Assembly: GCF_011927955.1 (NCBI RefSeq)
Contig: NZ_JAATJN010000001.1
Span: 1,612,001-1,676,000, forward strand
Source: Brevibacterium marinum
GTDB lineage: Bacteria > Actinomycetota > Actinomycetes > Actinomycetales > Brevibacteriaceae
Direction of reading: 5' to 3'
Length of the DNA stretch: 64,000 bases
In this document: piece after piece, positions 1 through 8,539 of the stretch
Layout of the letters: every line of letters starts with the position of its first letter
Position numbering within the stretch: the stretch's first letter is position 1
Notes under the pieces: model-generated
What the model saw: the letters and a program-made list of their open reading frames with translations, nothing else
Told to the model about the DNA's origin: nothing
Databases searched by the model: none
Position numbers and translations under genes: made by a program

Positions 1-1
1 G

Positions 2-658
2 ATGTTCACTGCGGTGGCCGCCTGGGGACTGGCGCTTCTGGCGCTGGCCTCGACAGCACACCGCCGCTGGCAGCTGATCGGCTTCGGGATACCGGCAGGG
101 CTGTTACTCGGACTGTGCGTCTATCTGTCATATGGGCTGTTGCTGCTGGGAATCCTCGCCATCGCCGTGATCGGTCTCGGTGGCAGATGGGCGGCACTGC
201 CCTGGACGCTCGGCGGAGCGCTGTCCGTCGCCGTGGCATTCACTCTGGCCGGATTCCGGTGGTGGGAGGGGTTCCCCGTCTTGGTCACCCGCTACTACGA
301 CGGGATCCAATCCAAACGGCAATACGGCTACTGGGTGTGGGCGAACCTGGGAGCCTGGACGTTCACCAGCGGACTGGCGGCATGGGCTGCCTTTCCCCGC
401 AGCATCGCCGAAGCGTGGCGAGGGACCGACAAGGGCCGGCGCGTGGTCGCTGTCCTGGGCTGCGCCGGTTTCGCCTCGATCCTGGTGGCGACGCTGTCGA
501 GCATGAGCAAAGCCGAGGTCGAACGAATCTGGCTGCCATTCACGATCTGGGTCCTGGTGCTGCCGTCACTGCTGCCTGTGCGATGGCATCGGCCCCTGCT
601 CGCTGCGCAGATCGTCTCCGCGATCGTCATCGAGTACCTCTTGATCACGCAGTGGTGA
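2..658 (+). CDS. Polytopic membrane protein, 3' part (GT-C-like)
   Basis: The visible 218 residues contain about six hydrophobic helices separated by short basic or aromatic loops. They include a YGYWVWANLG stretch (about residues 108-117) and SKAEVERIWLPF near residue 170. These aromatic and acidic loop motifs resemble actinobacterial GT-C-type (polyprenyl-phosphate-sugar dependent) glycosyltransferases or related integral membrane proteins, but I cannot assign a substrate. The gene very probably starts before the window, since GT-C proteins are usually above 400 residues and no ribosome binding site can be seen for the ATG at position 2. It ends 39 bp from the convergent MFS gene. The function is uncertain. 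Confidence 0.6.
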   Translation: MFTAVAAWGLALLALASTAHRRWQLIGFGIPAGLLLGLCVYLSYGLLLLGILAIAVIGLGGRWAALPWTLGGALSVAVAFTLAGFRWWEGFPVLVTRYYDGIQSKRQYGYWVWANLGAWTFTSGLAAWAAFPRSIAEAWRGTDKGRRVVAVLGCAGFASILVATLSSMSKAEVERIWLPFTIWVLVLPSLLPVRWHRPLLAAQIVSAIVIEYLLITQW

Positions 659-697
659 AGGTTGTGCGGGCCGGTCGAAGCGATCACCGTGCAATGG

Positions 698-2131
698 TCA
701 CGATGTGCCTTGGGTCTCCGAAACGTCGTTGTTCTCATTGAACCCGATGAGTTCGTAGCCCATTTCTGCAAGTTCTTCGTCCTCGGATCCCGGGGGAGTG
801 TCGCCGTCGATCGGACGCCCGGCCGTCTCGTTGAAGAAGTGGATGCCGATGAGGCCGATGATGCCTGCACCGACGAGGTAGACGGCCGGGAACAGGTCGA
901 AACCGGTGGCCTGTATGACGAAGGTGTTCACCGCAGCCGTGGTCCCGCCGAAGATTGCGGTCGAGATGTTGTAGCCGATGGCGAAGCCGGAGAACCGGAC
1001 CTGGGTCGGGAAGATCGCCGGCAGCGTCGCCGAGACGCACGACTGCATCATCACCTGGAGCAGAGCGATGACACCCAGTCCGAGGAATTGGAGGAAGCGT
1101 CCTTCGGCATGCATGAGCATGAATGCCGGGACGGAGAGGACGATGAAGCCGATCGCCGAGGTGTAGAGCACCGGTTTGCGCCCGATCGAGTCCGTCAGTC
1201 GGCCCAGCGGGCTGACGACGGCGATCATTGCCAGCAGCAGTCCGACGAGCATGAAATTGCTCGTGACTTCGGAGTGTCCCAGGATGCTGCTGAGGTAGGT
1301 CGGCATGTACGTCAGGACCATGTACTGGCCGACGTTGAGAAGCACGACGAAGGCCATGAGCATGACGATCTGCTTCTTGTATCCGGTGAATAGTTCTCGG
1401 AACGGTTTCCGGTTGGCCTGCTGCTTAGAGGTGGTCTGTGAGAATGCCTCCGGTTCGTCGAGTTTCATCCGCAGCCAGAGGGCGATGGCACCGAGCGGCA
1501 GGGTCAGCAGGAAGGGCAGGCGCCACCAGCCGGCCTCCATGCCGTCCGATCCGACGACGACGAGGATGATGGTGCAGACGAACGCAGCCGAGGCGGTTCC
1601 CGCCAGGGTGCCCATCTCAAGGAAGGATCCGCAGAAGCCTCGTCGTCTGTCGGGTGCCGACTCCGCCATGTAGACGGCGGCTCCGCCGTACTCGCCCCCG
1701 GTCGAGAAACCTTGGACCATGCGGCACAACAGCAGCAGGACCGGCGCGAATGCCCCGAGAGTGGAGTAGCTGGGAAGGATGCCGATGATCGTGGTCGGAA
1801 TCGTCATCATGATGATGGTCAGGACCATCACATGCTGGCGGCCCACCTTGTCCCCCAAAGGCCCGAGGACGAGCCCTCCCAAAGGACGGAACACGAAGGA
1901 GAGGGCGAGGGTGGCGAATGTCAGCGCGACTCCCCATTCGCCGGGGAAGAAGGCGCTGGCGATGTAGACGGACACGTAGGAGTAGACACCGTAGTCGAAC
2001 CATTCGACGGCATTGCCGAGGGCCGATCCTCCGATTGCCCGCTTGAGGGTCCGCTTCTGGGCGGGCGGCATCTTGGACATGTCGATGCCGTCAGGTGTGG
2101 GGATCTTCTCATCGTTCGCCGAACTGCTCAT
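698..2131 (-). CDS. MFS transporter, metabolite:H+ symporter (ProP-like)
   Basis: A 477-residue, 12-helix major facilitator. The early WFDYGVYSY helix-1 motif, RPLGGLVLGPLGDKVGR (MFS signature in loop 2-3), the RMVQGFSTGGEYGGA helix and a second signature LTDSIGRKP at the mid-protein loop are typical of the MHS family (ProP, KgtP, ShiA), which import compatible solutes or organic acids with protons. An in-frame GTG lies 24 bp upstream, but the ATG at 2131 is preceded by GAAGGGA at good spacing, so I chose it. The C-terminal tail is acidic and cytoplasmic. The gene stands alone on this strand downstream of ku. The substrate cannot be read from sequence. Confidence 0.9.
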   Translation of the reverse strand: MSSSANDEKIPTPDGIDMSKMPPAQKRTLKRAIGGSALGNAVEWFDYGVYSYVSVYIASAFFPGEWGVALTFATLALSFVFRPLGGLVLGPLGDKVGRQHVMVLTIIMMTIPTTIIGILPSYSTLGAFAPVLLLLCRMVQGFSTGGEYGGAAVYMAESAPDRRRGFCGSFLEMGTLAGTASAAFVCTIILVVVGSDGMEAGWWRLPFLLTLPLGAIALWLRMKLDEPEAFSQTTSKQQANRKPFRELFTGYKKQIVMLMAFVVLLNVGQYMVLTYMPTYLSSILGHSEVTSNFMLVGLLLAMIAVVSPLGRLTDSIGRKPVLYTSAIGFIVLSVPAFMLMHAEGRFLQFLGLGVIALLQVMMQSCVSATLPAIFPTQVRFSGFAIGYNISTAIFGGTTAAVNTFVIQATGFDLFPAVYLVGAGIIGLIGIHFFNETAGRPIDGDTPPGSEDEELAEMGYELIGFNENNDVSETQGTS

Positions 2132-2282
2132 GCCATTCCCTTCTCGAGACGTCACCTGTGTCCATTGGAACGCAGATTCGCAATTTTCGCTACCTCTGTA
2201 GTGCCCCCTGGAGGGGGGCCGGGCACGACCGAAATGCGACCCTCAAAGACTGGACACTCGGGGTGGCTCTCCCCGCGTCGTG

Positions 2283-3182
2283 TCATCCGGTCTTCTTCTT
2301 GGCTCCGGCCTTGCTCGACCCGGACTTCTTCGCAGAGCTGCTCTGGCCAGAACCCTTCTTCTTGGTCTCCGACTGTCCCGAACTCTTCTTCGATGAGCGA
2401 GAGCTGTCGACCGACTTCTGGAGTGCCTCCATCAGATCGATGACGTCGCCGCCGGGCTCTTCGTCCTCGTCTTCGTCACCGAAGGCCTTCTCCAGGTCGA
2501 GAGACTCGCCCTTGTCGATCTTCGCGTCGATGAGCTTGCGCAGTTCCTCCTGGTAATCGTCATTGAACTCCTCCGGAGTGAAGTCCTCCGAATACGAATC
2601 GACGAGCTTGGCCGACATCTCCCGCTCCTTCTTGGAGATCTTCGCCTGAGAATCCACGCCCTTGAAGTCGACGTCGCGGATCTCATCGGCCCACCGCAAT
2701 GTCTGGATCATGAGCACCTTTCCGCACACACGCAGGACCGCCAGCCGCGTGCGGGTGCGCAGGGTGATCGTCACAATGGCCGTGCGGTCGGTGTCCTCGA
2801 GGGTCTGTCGCAGGAGCAGATAGGACTTCGGGGTCTTCGACGTCGGCTCGAGGAAGTACGCCTTCTCCAACATGATCGGATCGATCTGATCATTGGGCAC
2901 GAACTGGAGGACCTCGAGGTCGTCATTCTCATCGGCGGGCAGAGCCTCGAAGTCGTCCTTCGTGAGGATCACCCGATTCTCGCCATCGTCGTAGGCCTTG
3001 ACCATGTCGTCGGTCTCGACGACCTTCCCACACTCCTGACAGCGGTGCTGATTGCGGATGCGCCCGCCGTCTTTCTCATGCACCTGATGCATATTCACGT
3101 CGTGACTCTCGGTGGCCGAGTACAGCTTCACCGGCACGTTGACGAGGCCAAACGCAATCGATCCGGTCCAAATCGCTCTCAT
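2283..3182 (-). CDS. ku: Ku homologue, NHEJ DNA end-binding protein
   Basis: About 299 residues starting MRAIWTGSIAFGLVNVPVK, the classical bacterial Ku N terminus. The protein forms a homodimeric ring on double-strand DNA ends and recruits LigD. The body holds the Ku core, including the RNQHRCQECGK segment (about residues 44-54). The last 45 residues are a Ser/Lys-rich tail, an extension known in some actinobacterial Ku proteins and thought to contact DNA or LigD. An alternative ATG at 3224 adds 14 residues and has a better spaced GAGGGA site. I prefer 3182 on family length, although its GGAGGA site abuts the start codon. The gene diverges from ligD with about 155 bp between starts. Confidence 0.93.
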   Translation of the reverse strand: MRAIWTGSIAFGLVNVPVKLYSATESHDVNMHQVHEKDGGRIRNQHRCQECGKVVETDDMVKAYDDGENRVILTKDDFEALPADENDDLEVLQFVPNDQIDPIMLEKAYFLEPTSKTPKSYLLLRQTLEDTDRTAIVTITLRTRTRLAVLRVCGKVLMIQTLRWADEIRDVDFKGVDSQAKISKKEREMSAKLVDSYSEDFTPEEFNDDYQEELRKLIDAKIDKGESLDLEKAFGDEDEDEEPGGDVIDLMEALQKSVDSSRSSKKSSGQSETKKKGSGQSSSAKKSGSSKAGAKKKTG

Positions 3183-3337
3183 TCCTCCATTGAAACCCAG
3201 TCTCAGAATGTTGGCTACCCCCATCGGCAGTCCCTCATGACGGTCCGCCTTGCAGGCCTCCATCGCCGAGGTTGTTCCGTCCTTGGCCTCGTGCCCTTGG
3301 CTGCAAGCGGGTAGCCTACAGCTCACAGGAGGTGTCC

Positions 3338-5866
3338 ATGTCACGCCATGAGCAGAAGGTCACCGTCGACGGGCATCGGCTGACCCTGACCAACCTCGAT
3401 AAGGTCTTCTACCCTGAGACGGGCACGACGAAGGGTGAGGTGCTCGACTACTGCGCACGCATCTCGGAGCACCTGATCCGCCACGCCCACGACCGGATCG
3501 CCACCCGCAAACGCTGGGTCGACGGTGTCGGCACACCGCAGGACCCGGGAGACGTGTTCTTCGAGAAGGACCTCCCCGACTCCGCACCCTCCTGGATCAC
3601 CTCCCGGTCGATCCGTCACTCCACCGGGCCCAAACGGTATCCGCTGGTCCAGGACCGTGCGACACTGACCTACCTGGCGCAGCTGGCCGCCCTGGAGATC
3701 CACATTCCCCAATGGCAGGTCGAGAAGGGATCGTCCGACCCCGGCACCATCGACTCGACGACGCGGCACCCCGACCGCATGGTCTTCGATCTCGACCCCG
3801 GACCGGGACGCGGACTGGCCGACTGCATCGAGGTCGCACAGTTGGTGCGAGAGCTGCTGAATGGGATGGGACTCGATGCCTACCCGGTGACCAGCGGCTC
3901 CAAAGGCGTCCACCTCTATGCCCCGCTCGACGCCTCAGCCTCGAGCGGGCAGATCTCCGACGTCGCCCATGAGCTGGCGCGCAGCCTCGAAGCCGATCAT
4001 CAGAACCTCATCGTCTCCGCGATGAAGAAGACCCTGCGCGAGGACAAGGTGTTCATCGACTGGTCCCAGAACTCCGCGGCGAAGACGACCGTCGCCCCCT
4101 ACTCTCTGCGGGGACGGTTCACCCCGACTGTGGCCGCACCGCGAACTTGGGACGAACTCGACGCCCCGGGCTCGGTCGACCAGCTGCGCTTCGAGGAGGT
4201 CCTCGACCGGCTCGATGACCACGGAGACCTGCTCGCAGCCATGGCCGCCGAGGACTCAGGCAGCGCTGTGGACACAGCACCCACCTCGGCGACGGAATCG
4301 CGCGACCGACTGGAGACCTACCGAGCGAAGCGCGACCCGAAGCACACCAGCGAACCGGTGCCCGAAGGCCACGGCGGCAGCGGGGACGAACTCTCCTTCG
4401 TCATCCAGGAACACCACGCCAGCACCCTCCACTGGGACTTCCGACTCGAACACGACGGGGTGCTGGTCTCCTGGGCGCTGCCGAAGGGGCCGCCGACCGA
4501 TCCCGAGCACGATCATCTGGCGATCCGAACCGAGGACCACCCGCTCGAATACGCCACGTTCGAAGGCAGGATCCCCAAGGGCCAGTACGGTGCCGGTGAG
4601 GTCAAGATCTGGGATTCCGGGACCTACGAGACCGAGAAATGGCATGAGGGAAGCGGGATCACCGCGGTCCTCCACGGGGACGCCGGCGGCGGCCTCGGCG
4701 GAGTCCGGCGCTTCGCACTGTTCAACACCGGTGAGCACGGACCGGACAAGGAACCCGAAAAGAACTGGATGATCCACCTGACGAAGGACCCACCCGAGAC
4801 CCCGTCCACAGGCTCGCCGAGGCGGGAAGCCGCATCATCCGCAGACGCCGAATCCGCGGTCGCCGAATCTGCAGACGTCGAATCCGCGGTCGCCGAGCCC
4901 ACCGACATGTCGCCGATGTTGGCCAGCATCGGCGACATCCGCTCCGTGCGTCGGGAGGCAGAGGAATGGGCGTTCGAAATGAAATGGGACGGCATCCGTG
5001 CGCTCGCCGCCGTCCGCGCCGCCACCGACGACTCGTCCGGCTCGATCGTTGTGACCAGCCGAAACGGACGCGATATGACGACGGTCTATCCGGAACTGTC
5101 CGAGCTGGCATCGTGTGTGGATGTCGATTGCCTCCTCGATGGTGAGATCGTCGCCCTGGGCCCCGGCAGCCGTCCGGACTTCGGGCGCCTCCAACGCAGA
5201 ATGGGACTGACGCACGAGCGCGACATCGAGCGCGAACGGAAGCGGACACCGGTGCATCTGATGGTCTTCGACGTGCTCCACGCCGACGGTGCGTCCCTGC
5301 TGAAGACGCCGTATGCCGACCGGCGCGAACGTCTCCACGAGATCGTCGCGGAGGGGGAGAACATCCACGTGCCGAGCGCGTTCGAGGGAACCGTCGACGA
5401 CGCGATGTCGGCCAGCCGCGAGCTCAAGCTCGAAGGAGTCATGGCGAAGCAGACAGGCAGCATCTATCTCCCGGGCAAGCGCACCCGCACCTGGGCCAAA
5501 CTCAAACACGCCTCGACCCGCGACGTGATCATCGTCGGGTGGCGGACCGGCAGCGGGGAGCGCTCCGGAACCTTCGCCTCGCTGCTGCTGGCGGCCCACG
5601 ACGCAGACGGGCTGGTGTACCTGGGGCGCGTCGGCACCGGCTTCGACGATCACCAGCTGCAGACTCTGCGGGCCGAACTCGACCGGCTGACCAGGAAGAC
5701 ACCGCCGCTGGACGTGCCGGCCGCGGAATCGCGTGACGCGAACTGGGTGCGGCCCAGCCTCGTCGGCGAGGTCCGATTCGGAGGAACCACCGATGCCGGT
5801 CGTCTCCGCCATCCGGTGTGGCGCGGGCTTCGGGTCGACATCGACCCCCACGAGGTCACCGCCTGA
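3338..5866 (+). CDS. ligD: Multifunctional ATP-dependent DNA ligase LigD
   Basis: An 842-residue enzyme for non-homologous end joining with Ku. Domain order is polymerase/primase (about residues 10-300, MVFDLDPGP metal-binding Asp pair near 147), 3'-phosphoesterase (about 330-470, TLHWDFRLEHDG and PKGQYGAGEVKIWD), then ligase (about 525-842, catalytic lysine in EMKWDGIRA near 549, LDGEIVA, EGVMAKQ, TWAKLKH). This POL-PE-LIG order is that of mycobacterial LigD. The start at 3338 follows AGGAGG by 5 bp. The linker between PE and LIG contains a short Ala/Glu/Ser/Asp repeat (about residues 502-522) that probably works as a flexible tether. It is divergent from ku, so the NHEJ pair sits together. 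Confidence 0.96.
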   Translation: MSRHEQKVTVDGHRLTLTNLDKVFYPETGTTKGEVLDYCARISEHLIRHAHDRIATRKRWVDGVGTPQDPGDVFFEKDLPDSAPSWITSRSIRHSTGPKRYPLVQDRATLTYLAQLAALEIHIPQWQVEKGSSDPGTIDSTTRHPDRMVFDLDPGPGRGLADCIEVAQLVRELLNGMGLDAYPVTSGSKGVHLYAPLDASASSGQISDVAHELARSLEADHQNLIVSAMKKTLREDKVFIDWSQNSAAKTTVAPYSLRGRFTPTVAAPRTWDELDAPGSVDQLRFEEVLDRLDDHGDLLAAMAAEDSGSAVDTAPTSATESRDRLETYRAKRDPKHTSEPVPEGHGGSGDELSFVIQEHHASTLHWDFRLEHDGVLVSWALPKGPPTDPEHDHLAIRTEDHPLEYATFEGRIPKGQYGAGEVKIWDSGTYETEKWHEGSGITAVLHGDAGGGLGGVRRFALFNTGEHGPDKEPEKNWMIHLTKDPPETPSTGSPRREAASSADAESAVAESADVESAVAEPTDMSPMLASIGDIRSVRREAEEWAFEMKWDGIRALAAVRAATDDSSGSIVVTSRNGRDMTTVYPELSELASCVDVDCLLDGEIVALGPGSRPDFGRLQRRMGLTHERDIERERKRTPVHLMVFDVLHADGASLLKTPYADRRERLHEIVAEGENIHVPSAFEGTVDDAMSASRELKLEGVMAKQTGSIYLPGKRTRTWAKLKHASTRDVIIVGWRTGSGERSGTFASLLLAAHDADGLVYLGRVGTGFDDHQLQTLRAELDRLTRKTPPLDVPAAESRDANWVRPSLVGEVRFGGTTDAGRLRHPVWRGLRVDIDPHEVTA

Positions 5867-6038
5867 GTCGGGTGGGTCGAGCATGACCACCTCGGTCACA
5901 ACGGGGGTTACGAGAGGCTCGGGAGCCTGTTACGGTGACGGCACCGGGACGGTGCTGAACCGTCCGAGAGCACGCGGAAGACCAAGAGTGCAATGAGTCT
6001 GATGATCGCAGATGCGGCATCAGTGAAAAGAGGCGACG

Positions 6039-6221
6039 ATGACGAACGATCGCGAAGCCGAGAACACGCCGAATACCCTCAACACTGTTCCCGATGAAGC
6101 GCCTCACGATGTTGCTGAAACGCCCGGAACGGATAACTCCAGCAAAGAGCACGATGACCAGTTGGTCGATGAATGGGAAGACGAGTCCTTCCCCGCAAGC
6201 GATCCGCCGGCGCACTACTGA
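6039..6221 (+). CDS. Small acidic hypothetical protein
   Basis: A 60-residue, strongly acidic protein ending in DEWEDESFPASDPPAHY. A C terminus of the form ESFPASDPP is common to many tiny, uncharacterised bacterial proteins found near stress or oxidoreductase genes. The start has an AGAGG site 6 bp upstream. No transmembrane segment or signal is present. It lies 71 bp upstream of an SDR gene on the same strand and may be cotranscribed with it. The function is unknown. Confidence 0.75.
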   Translation: MTNDREAENTPNTLNTVPDEAPHDVAETPGTDNSSKEHDDQLVDEWEDESFPASDPPAHY

Positions 6222-6292
6222 TCGGCTCATTCCTGAACTCACCCTCTCCAGTTATTGCAGATCGACCACCAATCGAAAGGGGACCACCTTTC

Positions 6293-7186
6293 ATGAGTGA
6301 CCAACTGACTTTCCAAGACCCGGTGAAACGATTTCCGGACATCTCTCCGCCCAAACAGGATCAGCCCGAGCCCGGTCTGGACGTTGAACTCATCCCCGGC
6401 ACCGATCGCGGTGAACACAGCTACCGCGGCACAGGCAGGCTTGAAGGACGAAAAGCCCTGATCACCGGTGCCGATTCCGGCATCGGCTCTGCCGTCGCCA
6501 TCGCATTCGCCCGCGAAGGTGCCGATGTCGCGTTGTCGTACCTGCCTGCCGAGGAAGACGACGCGCGCCACGTGTGCGAGGTCATCCGAGAAGCCGGTGT
6601 CACTGCGGTGCCGCTGCCCGGCGATCTCTCCGATGCCGACTACTGTCAGCAGGTCGTTCATGACGCGGCAGACGCGTTGGGCGGACTCGATGCCTTGGTC
6701 AACAACGCCGGCAGACAGATCGCAGTCGAAGAGATCGAAGACCTGTCCGACGAACAGTGGGGTCATACGTTCGACACGAACATTCGCGCGATGTTCCGCG
6801 TGGCGAAGACGGCAGTGGGCTATCTGCCCGCCGGTGCGACGATTGTGAACTCGACGTCCGTCCAAGCGTATTCACCGTCCACCCATCTGTTGGACTACGC
6901 ATCGACGAAGGCTGCGATCAACAACTTCACCAAGGGGCTGGCCACACAGTTGGCTCCCCGCGGAATCCGAGTCAACGGCGTCGCGCCCGGTCCGATCTGG
7001 ACGCCGTTGCAGGTCTCTGACGGACAGCCGAAAGAGGCTCTGCCCCATTTCGGGAAGAATACGCCTCTGGGGCGAGCCGGTCAGCCGACGGAGCTCGCAC
7101 CAGCGTACGTGTTCCTCACATCATCGGAGTCCAGCTACGTCCTCGGTGAGACGCTCAACGTCAACGGGGGCCAGCCCACACCCTGA
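6293..7186 (+). CDS. SDR family oxidoreductase (YghA-like)
   Basis: A 297-residue classical short-chain dehydrogenase. After an N-terminal extension of about 45 residues it shows the cofactor motif TGADSGIG (about residue 59), NNAG, and the catalytic YASTK with an upstream Ser. The extension with PISPP-like proline motifs and the overall length match the glucose/ribitol dehydrogenase-like SDR group often found in stress loci. The ATG at 6293 was chosen because the longer frame would overlap the upstream small gene. AAAGGGG lies about 11 bp upstream. The substrate is unknown. Confidence 0.88.
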   Translation: MSDQLTFQDPVKRFPDISPPKQDQPEPGLDVELIPGTDRGEHSYRGTGRLEGRKALITGADSGIGSAVAIAFAREGADVALSYLPAEEDDARHVCEVIREAGVTAVPLPGDLSDADYCQQVVHDAADALGGLDALVNNAGRQIAVEEIEDLSDEQWGHTFDTNIRAMFRVAKTAVGYLPAGATIVNSTSVQAYSPSTHLLDYASTKAAINNFTKGLATQLAPRGIRVNGVAPGPIWTPLQVSDGQPKEALPHFGKNTPLGRAGQPTELAPAYVFLTSSESSYVLGETLNVNGGQPTP

Positions 7187-7265
7187 CGGAACACGCTCGC
7201 CGAAAGCCATTGTCGGCATTCATCGGCACCCGCCGGCGAATGCACAGCGGAGGATGTGAGAACCG

Positions 7266-7547
7266 ATGGACTCGAAAAACGACGAGATGCCAGATTCATC
7301 GAACACCGAACGCACCACTGGTCGTTCGAACCCCGATCCGGACCCCACCGGAGATCCCGATGTGGACGAGGGAGGTGGCGTCCAACCGGGTGCCACCCCA
7401 CCGGAATCCAACTCAGCCACGGCCTCACCGCCGCACCCGCCCGACAGAAGACCACCGCGGTCGCAGTGGGTGTTCGTCGGAATCGGCGCGGTACTGGTCA
7501 TCATCGTCTTGGTGTTCGTCGCCTACGCCGTGGGTCTGCTCAGCTGA
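7266..7547 (+). CDS. Small single-pass membrane protein (DUF6480-like)
   Basis: 93 residues: a hydrophilic Asp/Pro-rich N-terminal half with DPDPTGDPDVDEGGGVQPG, followed by a single C-terminal transmembrane helix (about residues 69-92). The layout and the GGGVxPGxTPP motif match small actinobacterial proteins grouped as DUF6480, of unknown function. A GGAGGA-type site lies upstream. It sits between two SDR genes on the same strand. Confidence 0.75.
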   Translation: MDSKNDEMPDSSNTERTTGRSNPDPDPTGDPDVDEGGGVQPGATPPESNSATASPPHPPDRRPPRSQWVFVGIGAVLVIIVLVFVAYAVGLLS

Positions 7548-7635
7548 CGGCGGGTTGTTCAGCTTCCGTCGGTTTGTTGAGCTGACGGCGGCTCCTCGAG
7601 TCGAACAGAACACCACCGCTTCGGAAGGAGACATC

Positions 7636-8436
7636 ATGGATCTCAACATCCGTGGACGCAAAGCATTGGTCACCGGCGCCGATTCGGGCATCGGGCTCGC
7701 CACGGCACGACTTCTCTTGGCCGAGGGCGCCACTGTGATCATGACCGATCGCGATCCGGACGCGCTCGTTCACGCAGTCGAGCAGGTGCCCGATGTCGAC
7801 AACCGTCCCTACGCCTTCGCTGCCGACGTCACCGATGCTGCCGACATCGCCCGACTCGCACAGCAGGTCGAAGACGCCGTCGGCGATCTCGACATTCTCA
7901 TCAACGTCGCCGGGATCCATGGTGCCGGCGGTCTGTTCCATGAGATCAGCCAAGACGGGTGGGATCACACCATCGATGTCGACCTGATGGGGCCGGTGCG
8001 GGTGACGCGTGCTTTCCTCCCCGGGCTGAGGCGCGGCGGCTGGGGACGGATCGTCTTCGTCTCCTCGGAAGACGCGGTCCAACCCTATGACGATGAACTT
8101 CCGTACTGCGCGGCCAAAGCAGGTCTCCTGTCCCTGGCGAAAGGACTCTCCCGCACATACGCGTCCGAGGGCCTCCTCGTGAACACGGTCTCACCGGCAT
8201 TCATCGAGTCCCCGATGACCGACGAGATGATGAGCCAACGAGCCGAATCGCTGGGAGCCACCTTCGACGAGGCGATTGCTTCGTTCCTGCAGGAGGAACG
8301 ACCGTTCATGGAACTCGGTCGACGGGGGCAACCGGACGAGGTCGCCAACGTCATCGCGTTCCTGTGCTCCGATGCCGCCAGCTTCGTCAATGGATCGAAC
8401 TATCGCGTCGACTCCGGCTCGGTGGCAACGATCTAG
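7636..8436 (+). CDS. SDR family oxidoreductase
   Basis: A 266-residue classical SDR with TGADSGIG at the N terminus, an N(V)AG variant of the NNAG motif, the catalytic Ser in VSSED and YCAAK. The C-terminal GSNYRVDSG is the usual SDR ending with dinucleotide-dependent dehydrogenases such as 3-oxoacyl-ACP reductase-like or polyol dehydrogenases. The ATG at 7636 follows GGAAGGAG by 6 bp. Its paralogue lies 450 bp upstream. The substrate cannot be predicted. Confidence 0.88.
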   Translation: MDLNIRGRKALVTGADSGIGLATARLLLAEGATVIMTDRDPDALVHAVEQVPDVDNRPYAFAADVTDAADIARLAQQVEDAVGDLDILINVAGIHGAGGLFHEISQDGWDHTIDVDLMGPVRVTRAFLPGLRRGGWGRIVFVSSEDAVQPYDDELPYCAAKAGLLSLAKGLSRTYASEGLLVNTVSPAFIESPMTDEMMSQRAESLGATFDEAIASFLQEERPFMELGRRGQPDEVANVIAFLCSDAASFVNGSNYRVDSGSVATI

Positions 8437-8451
8437 ACCCCTCGACCCTCA

Positions 8452-8503
8452 GCACGCGGCACATGGCTTGCACCACGCAGCACATGGCTTGCAGCACGCG
8501 GCA
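8452..8503. repeat. 21-bp tandem repeat, about 2.5 copies
   Basis: Two copies of a 21-bp unit containing CACATGGCTTGCA (8452-8472 and 8473-8493, 2 mismatches) are followed by a 10-bp partial third copy. The array fills the gap between the SDR stop and the ribosome binding site of the next gene. It could be a replication-slippage product; no function is evident. Confidence 0.8.
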
Positions 8504-8539
8504 GACGACCGGCAGACACCACGATAAGGAGTGCGCACG

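Noticed and set aside
2203..2219. GC-rich hairpin after the Ku gene as an intrinsic terminator
   Set aside because: The stem GCCCCC-TGGA-GGGGGC is real, but no T-run follows on either strand, so I do not call it a terminator.
4835..5899. 354-codon open frame antisense to ligD
   Set aside because: It lies fully opposite the well-supported LigD ligase domain, has no family motif, and high-GC DNA gives long antisense frames.
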